From Clarkia xantiana subsp. parviflora (taxonomy: Eukaryota > Streptophyta > Magnoliopsida > Myrtales > Onagraceae): 64,000 nucleotides of DNA. How positions within the stretch are numbered: position 1 is the first letter of the stretch; each line of letters opens with the position of its first letter. Location: assembly GCA_036873135.1 (NCBI GenBank), contig JAPTYO010000002.1, forward strand, positions 43,887,452 to 43,951,451, in the 5' to 3' direction. Position numbers and translations under genes: made by a program. Positions 55,565 through 64,000 of this stretch are shown here, piece by piece. Under the pieces are notes generated by a model. It made no database searches and was not told the DNA's origin. It saw only the letters and a program-made list of their open reading frames with translations.

Positions 55565-57769
55565 ATGGCCGGTGGTGGCAAGAAGAAGCAAGTTCAGGCT
55601 GGCAGTTCTCGCCCCGCTGGAACTGCGAATTCCCCGTTGCCGGAACATGTTGCTGAACAAGGTGAATACCCTGCTGTTTCCCAGACAGGGGGGCACGGCG
55701 ATGAGGAGGTCTCAGTCCGAGACACGACGCGGAACAGGCAAGTGGATGCTCCCCCAAACCCGGTGGTGCACGGAGAGGAAGCCCCGCGAAGAGAAGTAGG
55801 TTCCTCTTCAAACTCGGAGTTGGCCAAGGCAGTAGCAGATGCCATGCCTATGTTCTTGGCGGCCATGGAGGCTCTGTTGGAGAAGAGAGAAGCTGCCAGG
55901 AGGGCAGAGGAGTTGCCTCCGCGAGAAGAGCTGCCCCCACCCCCTCTGAGGGTGGTTCCAGAAGAACAGGAGGTCCAGGAGGTTCAACCCAGGAATAGGG
56001 GTAAGGAACCCGCGCACTTGGAGAAGTTCGTGGTCGACGGCCCGGGACCAGTGCAAAACAGGACCATTCCCCTGAATGGCCCCATCACCCCTGATCAGGT
56101 GGTGAAGATCGTCAGCATCTGCATGGGTGACCAGAAGCAAATGACATCGGAGTTGAGGGATCGATCAAGCCATCCTTTCATTCCGCGGCTGTTGGATACT
56201 GTCGCCCCGCCAGGGCTAGGCATCCCGACCATCAAGGAGTACGATGGTGAAGGAGACCCGGTCCGCCATGTTCAGAGACATGTCCAAGCTTGCATGGGAA
56301 GAACCTCGAACGATGACCTCGTGTGTTCGCTGTTCCCGATCACCCTGGGAGAAAGGGCAATGACTTGGTTTTTCAGCCTACCGCCAGGAAGTATCACGTG
56401 CTGGGCTGATATGCACGATCGCTTCATCAAGCAGTATCAAGGTCGGAGGCGTGTTCTGAAGAGTGTAAGGTCCTTGACCCAGGTGGTGCAGAGACCCGAC
56501 GAATCGTTGGCATATTACTACCAACGATTCACTGCCAGTGCTGCAGAGATCGATGAAGAGATATCGGAGGGAGAGACCATCCGCACTTTCCTTCGGAACC
56601 TATCTGCTCCGTATGGTTCCGATCTGATGCACAGTGTAGCCGCGAAGGCTGTGTGGAGTATGGAGGCCCTGCAAGCGAGGGTGAAACAACAAATCGACGT
56701 CAAGGAGTCGAAGATTGCTGCCGGAGAGCTTGATCCTCCAAAATCGGGAAGAGGAAAGCCATCGTCCAATCTGTCGGATGATCGCAAAGGGACCGACAAG
56801 TCGGAAGGGAGTAGGAACCGTGGTCGCCCCGAGAGAAGGGAGGACAGGCGTCCTCCGAAGAAGGATAACCGCGAAGGTCGAAGTGTCCCCATTAACAGCT
56901 CGATGACCTCTGTGCTAGCTGTGATGGATCGGAAAGGTCTTGCTCGGTACCCCCCGAGGAAGGAAGGAGAGTTCCTAGGAGGCCGCTCTGATCGTTATTG
57001 TCGGTACCATCGAGCAAATGGTCACGACACAGATAGCTGTCGGGAGCTGAAGAAGGAGATTGAGAAGCTGATCCAGAAGGGGAAGCTTAAGGAGTTTGTC
57101 TGAAGGGGAAGATGTCGATCCCGTTCCAAAAGTCGTTCGCGGTCCCGTTCCAAGTCCCGTGACCGATCCCCGAAGAAGAATAAGGTTGACTCAGAGCCTT
57201 CTAGTTCCGGTTCCCGTAAGGAGAGACGGGGAACCATTAACGTCATTCATGGAGGAATGGCAGCGGGAGGTGACACCACTGCTTCCCGGGAGAATTATGC
57301 TTCTCGCATCTCCGCTGCTGTGGTGCTAGGCAAGAGGTCCCGGTCATGGACTCTAAAGGAGGAAATGGTGATTTCCTTCTCGGCGGAGGATTTGATAGGC
57401 GTGGAGAGCCCCCACGATGACGCCTTGGTCGTGACCCTGGACGTAGACGGATTCGAGATGAAGCGGATCCTGATAGACGGAGGGAGCTCCTCCGACATCC
57501 TTTTCATGGATGCCCTGGAGGCCATGGGAAAGACGAAGAAGGACCTGACGCAGGTAAACTTCCCGATGGTGGGATTCTCTGGATCGACTTCCTATCCATT
57601 GGGGATGATTACCTTACCGGTGGAGTTTGGTAGCGGCTGGAAGATGGAACGGCGGAACGTGGATTTTGTCGTGGTAGAATCCGCGGGAATGTACAATGCT
57701 ATCATCGGTAGGACCACCACTCATGGCGGTCGCCTCAACAGTCCACCAGATGATGAAGTTCCCGACTGA
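55565..57769 (+). pseudogene. TatC gag-protease
   Basis: ATG 35 bp after the primer site opens 512 codons to TGA at 57101-57103; the same frame resumes and ends at 57769. Residues 1-150 are low complexity. Gag core at about 265-350 (MHDRFIKQYQGRRRVLKSVR, ISEGETIRTFLRNL). Knuckle YCRYHRANGHDTDSC at about 477-492. The protease follows the stop, with LIDGGSSSDILFMDAL (active Asp followed by GG rather than TG) and NAIIG near its end. The TGA arises by a small local misalignment where TatB reads KEFVAERRCRS. An 8-bp loss after IIGRTT shifts the frame into pol. This is the best-preserved gag in the window. Confidence 0.92.
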
Positions 57770-60700
57770 CCATGGTGTCGGAGAAGTTAAGGGCGACCAG
57801 GTGGCGTCACGAAAGTGTTACGTCAATGCCACCCGACGGAGAAGAAGGGAAGCCATGGCTGTCTTACAGACCGGTGCCGATCCTCGAGAAGAGTTTGGGC
57901 GCCCCGCCCCCATGGAGGATCTGAAGGAGGTTGAGATTGATGGACCTCGAAGGAAGGTAAAGATCGGAGCTGCTCTGTCGGATGAGAGAGCTCGAGAGTT
58001 GATCGAGCTTCTGAAGGAGTTCAAGGAGCTGTTTGCCTGGTCTCCGAGTGATATGCCAGGAATCTGTCCCGATGTAATTGTGCACGAACTGAAGATTGAC
58101 CCCGCAATTAAGCCTATCGCGCAGAGGAGGCGTCCGATGGGCGCGGACAAGAGAATCGCGATCCAGCAAGAGGTGGGCAGACTGCTCGACGCTGGATTCA
58201 TCAAGGAGCTCCGATTCTAGACATGGGTCGCTAACCCAGTCCTGGTACGAAAGAGCAATGGAAAGTGGCGGATGTGTGTCGATTTCCGCGACTTGAACAA
58301 GGCCTGCCCGAAGGATTGCTACCCGCTCCCGAGGATTGACCAGCTGGTGGATGCCACGTCGGGACATGAGCTGCTGAGCTTCATGGATGCCTATTCCGGG
58401 TACAACCAGATCAAGATGGCGAAGGAGGACGCCCCCCACACAGCTTTTTACGCCGACAGCGACGTCTACCACTACGACGTGATGCCCTTCGGATTGATCA
58501 ATGCCGGAGCAACTTACCAGCGGATGGTAAAAAAGTTGTTCGAGGACATGCTGGGAAAGACGATGGAGGCGTATGTGGATGACATGCTCGTGAAGTCCCG
58601 GCAGGCAGGAGACCATGTCCAAAACTTGGCGGCGGCGTTTGAGCGGATGAGGTTTCATCAGGTTCGGTTGAACCCAGACAAGTGTGCTTTCGGGGTGAAC
58701 TCGGGGAAGATCCTAGGGTTCATGGTGAGCCAGAGAGGAATCGAGGTGAATCCCGAGAAGCTGCGAGCAATCGAGGAGATGCAGTCCCCGGAGACTCATC
58801 GGGAGGTCCAGGTGTTGAATGGCCGGTTGGCCGCAATGAATCGATTCTTATCCAAGGCGAGTGACAGAGCCATGCCATTTTTTGATGTGCTAAGGGCTCA
58901 AAAGAAGTTTGAATGGACCGACAAGTGCGAGGAGGCATTCCAAGCACTCAAGCAGCATCTCCGTACCCTCCCGCCGTTGGCGAAACCGGCCCCAGGCGAG
59001 CCGCTTTATCTCTATTTGGCTTTTTCTGATGTTGCTGTTAGTTCTGTTTTGATTAAGATTGTCAAGGGCAACCAAGTGCCTGTTTATTATGTAAGCAAGG
59101 CATTTGCCAAATCAGAAATGAACTATCCCGCCATTGAGAAGTATCTCTTTGCGTTAATTGTTGCCGCTCGGAAGCTCCGACCTTACTTCCATGCCCACGA
59201 GGTTACAGTGTTGACAAATCAGCCCTTGAAACACTTTCTGAACCGACCGGAGGCGTCGGGGAGATTGGTGAAATGGGCTATCGAGCTTACGGAGTTTCGA
59301 ATACATTTTGCTCCGCGAACTGCTATTAAGGGCCAGGCATTGGCAGATTTTATAGCTGAGTCTACGGCACCCGATCTGGAAGTAACGAGTCCCGCAGAGG
59401 GGGCAACCATGGAGGTCCCGATAGCAGAACAGGCCCCGATAATAGAACAGTCAGAACAGCCAAATGAGGAGAACACTTGGGAGATGTACACTGATGGTTC
59501 ATCAAGTGTAGAAGGATCGGAGGCAGGATTCGTACTGATACCGCCCGGTGGAGGCGAGCCCCTGCGATATGCTCTGGCTTTGACATTCAAGGCCACCAAC
59601 AATGAAGCGGAGTATGAGGCTCTCGTCACGGGCCTCAAGATCGCCAAGGGTACGGGGGTCGACCATCTGAAAGTGAAGTGCGATGCCAGCTTGATCGTGA
59701 ATCAAGTCCAGGGGAATTATGAAGCCAAGAGCCCGACGATGAGGAAGTATCTGCACGAGGTGCAAACTTTGAAGGGAAGCTTCAAAAGCTTCGATATCGA
59801 GGCAATCCCGAGGGAAGAAAACGCGAAGGCAGACGCCTTAAGCAAGTTTGCTCTAGGAGTGGCCCCGGAGGAGAATCGGAAGGTGCATTTCCTGGAAAGA
59901 GTGATCATCTCGACCATTGATCCATCGGAGGTATGCGCTGTGGAAGCAGGATCGGAGGAAGAAGAGAAATCCACCTAGATGACCCCGATGGTCACATACC
60001 TGACTACGGGGACGCTCCCCGATGATGATGTGGCAGTTGTCAGGCTGCGTCGGATTGCGAACGAATACGTGATGGTGGACAACCAGTTATACAAGAGGGG
60101 GTACGTGAAGCATTTCCTGAAATGCGTGGCGGAGCCTGATACAAATCGAATCCTGAGAGAGCCACATGAGGGAGTCGCGGCCTGTCATGAAGGGGCCCGA
60201 TCCATCGTGAGGAAGGCGTTGAACCTAGGCTACTATTGGCCTTCGATGAATAAGGAGGCGACAGCAATGGTCTGATCCTGTGATGCATGCCAGAGGTACG
60301 CTCCAAATATCGTAGCTCCCGCCGCGGACTTGATGCCCATCAGGAGTGCTTGGCCTTTCGCGCAATGGGGCATTGATTTGGTGGGACCTCTTCCCCAAGC
60401 GAAAGGTCATTGCAAGTACTTACTCGTGGTTATCGATTACTTTTCAAAGTGGATAGAGGCTAAGGCATTGGCCAAAACGACGGGACAGCAGATCCTCAAG
60501 TTCCTTCAAACTCAGATCATATCCCGGTATGGGGTTCCTCGAGTGCTGATCAGCGACAACGGCCCTCCGTTCAATGGGGCTCAGTTGAAAGAGAACCTAG
60601 AGGAGTTGAACATCGAGCATCGGACCGCTTCAGTCTGCCATGCTCAGACCAATGGCCAAGTAGAATCAGCCAACAAGATCGTGATGGATGGCTTGAAGAC

Positions 60701-61208
60701 GAGGGTCTACGCCTTGCAGGGACATTGGCTGGATGAGCTGGAAAACGTGCTGTGGGCTGTTAGAACAACACCCAAGCAGTCGACAGGGGAGACTCCGTTT
60801 GGCCTGGTCTATGGCACGGAGGCAGTTGCTCCCGTGGAAATAGCGGTGGCGTCCCATCGCGCGAAATATTACGAACCTCTGAGGAACGAGGAAATGAGAC
60901 GTCTAGATTTAGACTTGCTCGAAGAGAAAAGGTGGAAGGCTGACGAAGTTCAGGCTCGGATGCGTCTGGCAACAGCCCGATATTACAATCGACGTGTCAA
61001 ATCCCGACAGTTCTTCGTGGGAGAACTTGTCTGGCGAAGGAACGAGTTCATTCATCAAGATCGGATCAACAAGCTATCGCCAAAATGGGAGGGACCCTAC
61101 AAGATCGTAGGGATGCTAGCACCCAATGCATACAAGCTAGAGGACCTTGAGGGCAAAGTGTTGAAGCATTCCTTCAGTGGCGAACACTTGAAGAAGTATC
61201 ATGTTTGA
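57740..61208 (+). pseudogene. TatC pol: RT, RNase H, second RNase H, integrase
   Basis: One frame from about 57740 to TGA 61206-61208 with three internal stops: TAG 58218-58220 (Gln in TatB), TAG 59976-59978 (Trp in TatA), TGA 60273-60275 (Arg in TatA). RT: MCVDFRDLNKACPKDCYPLP, FMDAYSGYNQIKM, YVDD at 58572-58583. RNase H about 58930-59350 (AFSDVAVSSVL, LTNQPLKHFL). Second RNase H about 59478-59850 (MYTDGSS, NNEAEYEALVTGL, EENAKADALSKF), of the kind acquired by the Tat lineage. Integrase 60140-61208: zinc residues HEGVAACHEG and CDACQRY; DDE core at GIDLVGP, ISDNGPPFNG and QVESANK. All catalytic residues are still present. Confidence 0.95.
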
Positions 61209-62190
61209 TATTAAGTCGCCGCGAATGGCGCAAGTTATCTATCAATCCGATGTAAGAAAAGCTTTGAGTTATTAATAAAAGAAGTTGCTTCCGATCAAAT
61301 TATTTTCAGATTTATTCTAATTATTAGTAAGACGTCCTGAGGGACGTGACAAAAGCCTTCCGAGGTACTTCACGAGAAAAGCCTTACGAGGTACGAGTAA
61401 GTCGCCTTTATGGCGCGACAAAAAGCCTTACGAGGTACGGACAAAAGCCTTACGGGGTATGCGTAAGTCGTCTATATGATGCGGCCAAAAGCCTTAACAG
61501 GTACGGACAAAAGCCCTACGGGGTATGCATAAGTCGTCTTTATGATGCAACCAAAAGCCTAGGTACGAAAAGGCCCTAATGGGTCCGCGTAAGTCGTCTA
61601 TATGATGCGGCCAAAAACCTTAACGGGTACGAAAAAGCCTTAGCAGGTCCGCGTAAGTCGTCTATATGATGCGGCAAAAAGCCTTAAAGGGTACGATTAA
61701 GCCGTCTGGTAAAGACGCGATAAAAGCCCTTGAAGGGTACGATTAAAGTCGTCTGATTCAGCGCGGTAAAAGCCTTAAGGGGTGTGAAAAATCATCTTAA
61801 GTGATGGGGAAAATAGGCCTTGAAAGGCATGGACGAGAAACCTTAAGTGGTGAAGTCCCGATTGGACAAGAAACCATAAATGGTGGAGTCCCGATTGGAT
61901 GAGAAACCTTAAGTGGCGAAAGTCCCGATTGGATAAGAAACCTTAAGTGGTGAAGTCCCGAATAGACGAGAAACCTTAAGTGGTAAAGTCTCGAGTAAAG
62001 CGTCGAAGGGACGTATGAAGTCATCTTAAATGGTGCATCGGAACGCTCTGAGCAACGAGTCTAAAGTCGCTTTAAATAGCGCAATCGGAATCAAAATAGT
62101 TGGAATAAACTACCTAGATAAAGGCTCGAAGGCCAAAGAGGTTCAATACAAAAGATCAAGGAGAAAAACTACAAGGATTGAAAGATAGAG
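61209..62190 (+). repeat. TatC 3' UTR tandem repeats
   Basis: After a conserved block with AATAAA (61274-61279) come ~40-bp units mixing AAGTCGTCTATATGATGCG and AAAAGCCTTAACGGGTACG (61330-61760). Then follow about five ~34-bp units with AGAAACCTTAAGTGGTGAAG and TCCCGATTGGA (61800-61990). Only short words (CTTAAGTGGTG, AAGTCGTCTT) are shared with TatA/B. Confidence 0.85.
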
Positions 62191-62192
62191 CA

Positions 62193-64000
62193 TTAAGCTT
62201 GATCCTTGTTGGAAGAAGGGTCCTCAGCAGCATCGGAGGAAGCAAGGTTCGGAGGGGCCTGGGCAGAAGGCTCCGGAGCCCGCGGAGTCGGGTCCACAGC
62301 AGCAGTCTCTTCACTCTCCGCGGGGAGGTTGAAGTACTTCTCCGCGATGGGGGCGAGAGTCTCGTATTTCTTGAAGTCGATGGAATCCTCGTAGGCTGTG
62401 TAGAGTTCTTCGACGGCGTTGTACAGAACGTCCTCCACCTCGGACTTGCAGAACCCTACAGCATCCATTTTGAATTCTTCAGAATTCCGATATTCCTCGC
62501 GGCCTTGCAGACGGCCCTCCTCACGACCCTGCAGGAGACCCTCCTCGTGACCCTGTCGGCGACCTTCCTCGCGGCCCTAGGCCTTGGCCTCAGCAAGTTT
62601 GGCCTCAAGCCCCGCCTTGGCCTCCGCAAGAGCCTCCGCGAGAACACCCTTCTCGTGGATGAGCTGCCTCCTATCCGATTCATGCCGCTGATTATCCGCC
62701 TGGACCATCTTCCGCTCCCGACGCATGACAGCCTCGTGATCCTGAACCTGCTTGAGCAGGCCCGAAGCCATCTCATCAAGGAGAGTTTTCTCCTTGGCCA
62801 TCTTATTCCTGGCCGCCACCGCCTCGTCGAGGTCCACCTGGAACTTGGCCAACGCGTCGGGGTCCGACCGAGCTTGAGCCTCCTCAAAAGCACCCTTCAG
62901 AGCCAGGATAAGGCCGAAGCAGCGCTGTTGGTTCGCGGTGTCCTGGGAGAAGGAAGGAAAAAATCGAAATACAGCAATCGGAGACAAGAATGAGGAAGAA
63001 AATAAAACAAAGATGAAGTCTTACCTCCAACCGATGAATAGCCATCTCGCGGATCTCCTCTTCAAGGCCCTCCCGCGCCAAGGACATTGGCCGCCTGAAA
63101 GCTGGTGGAACTGACCCCGCAAGCAGATGCAGGGCCAATTCAGGCTCAAGGTTTCCCCGTTGGAGCGGGATCCCTCGGAGAGACTCAATCGGGTCCCAGG
63201 GAGCCGCCTCCTGGTCGGGGGTAAAAATCTTGTAAAGATTTTCATCCACGGGGAGAGGGGGGACGACCCTGGAACTTTCAGCCGGAGGAACCATCTCGAC
63301 TGGTGGCTCGGGAGTAGGAGTGCGGAATTCAGGAGGAGGACTCTGGGACACGTCCTCCATGATGGGCATCAGACTGCTTTGAGCTCGCTTCCGACGGAAA
63401 AGCAGGCCACCATCATTGGGCTCCTCGGAAGAAGGAGAAGCCTCCAAGTCAGTCACCTGACGGAACTGAGCTTCCGTCGGGGTTTTCTCTGTCACCGGCG
63501 CCGGTGGAGTCGCGGCCCGGGCTGGAGTAGCAGCTCGACTCGGAGTGACAGCCTCCGATGGACCTGCGGTGGCGGGGCGAATAAAGTCAGGAAGGGTACC
63601 CTTAGGGCACCAGATGATTTGACGATCGAAGTGTTGGTTCTTCCCAAAGACGTTGTAATATCCCGCCTTGAGAACGCGGGGGATTTCTCCTCGAAGGATG
63701 TACTTGATTTCTCGAACCCGCGTTTCCCGATCAGCGGGGATAAACTCCTTGGGAACCAGTTTCATATATCTTTTAATAGCACAACGGACACGCTTACCTT
63801 CCTTGGCGGTAGTAACCCCGAAGGCTTGGTCAATTTCCTCCCTCCTGGCTCGCATGGCCACGACCTGTTCTTCGGTCGGAGGGGCAGCAGATGGAGTGGC
63901 GGAAGAGGAAGCACCTTTCTTCAGCGACTTCCGCTTCCTCTTGGAGCCACCTGGGACGGCATCAGTCTCGCCCTGCTTCAGAATGAGATGGGTCAGCAGA
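62193..64000 (-). pseudogene. TatC antisense gene (aORF), 3' part
   Basis: Minus strand, entering from beyond the window. It has LILKQGETDAV, a basic stretch (SKRKRKSLKK), the block PRVLKAGYYNVFGKNQHFDRQIIWC matched in TatB, and a Pro/Thr-rich region. Then EMAIHRLE, an 82-nt intron (63024-62943, GTAAGA...CTTCTCCCAG, phase 0), and a coiled coil (KEKTLLDEMASGLLKQVQDH). A short Glu/Gly/Gln repeat (QGREEG, QGHEEG) follows, then YNAVEELYTAYEDSIDF and the tail ending SNKDQA. One TAG (about 62577-62579) breaks the last exon. The N-terminal domain and first exon are outside the window. Confidence 0.82.

Larger units (their letters stand above)
54751..64000 (+). mobile_element. TatC: Tat-type Ty3/gypsy element, 5' LTR to antisense gene
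   Basis: 5' LTR, primer site, gag-protease, RT, two RNases H, integrase, 3' UTR, and antisense gene on the minus strand; the 3' LTR is beyond the window. It is a diverged relative of TatA/TatB (longer LTR, different U3 and UTR repeats). The left flank is CopK (CCACT). Confidence 0.93.

Noticed and set aside
55565..61208. An intact, potentially active Tat element
   Set aside because: The frame carries one stop in gag-pro, an 8-bp deletion before pol and three stops in pol, and the LTR end is mutated from CA to AA.

Overview
The window looks like repeat-dense heterochromatin of a flowering plant. It is almost entirely nested LTR retrotransposons and their remains. I see no host protein-coding gene, tRNA or rRNA gene that I can support. 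The plant assignment rests on Ty3/gypsy elements of the Tat/Ogre type (a second RNase H before integrase, an extra antisense gene between pol and the 3' LTR, plant-type primer-binding sites) and on Ty1/copia elements with an initiator-Met tRNA primer site. The species cannot be named from this.

Layout. 1-6412: 3' half of a Tat element (TatA, + strand): RNase H/integrase, a repeat-rich 3' UTR, a spliced antisense gene, 3' LTR. 6413-8870: a fragment with repeated hairpins, a degenerate gag (H) and a copia LTR. 8870-10632 and 19577-20100: AT-rich degenerate repeats into which TatF (10633-19576) inserted. TatF is a gag-bearing non-autonomous element with two LTRs and no reverse transcriptase. 20100-21300: unidentified. 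21300-25290: repeat-rich 3' UTR, a 1.8-kb LTR and a tRNA-Arg type primer site of an Ogre-like element (OgreG). About 25290-42295: copia element CopI (+). It is split by a complete Tat element TatB (25479-36385, minus strand, perfect GTGTG target duplication) and by a solo LTR (41308-42246) inside its 3' LTR. 42296-43405: fragment of another antisense-gene-bearing element (E). 43406-51280: copia element CopJ (minus). 51281-54750: copia element CopK (minus), apparently inserted in the 5' LTR of CopJ. 54751-64000: TatC (+), inserted in CopK, with 5' LTR, primer site, gag, protease, RT, two RNases H, integrase, 3' UTR and most of the antisense gene.

How it works together. In TatA, TatB and TatC the sense gag-pol transcript would run from the 5' LTR to poly(A) signals just past pol. 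The antisense gene would run toward it from its own TATA promoter near the 3' LTR. The two converge on a fast-changing tandem-repeat spacer. The antisense gene has a conserved intron with kept phase in all three copies, and a seven-base first exon in the two copies where its start is visible. All the open reading frames carry stops or frameshifts; many stops in TatA, TatB and TatC are C-to-T or G-to-A changes. No element in the window looks competent on its own.
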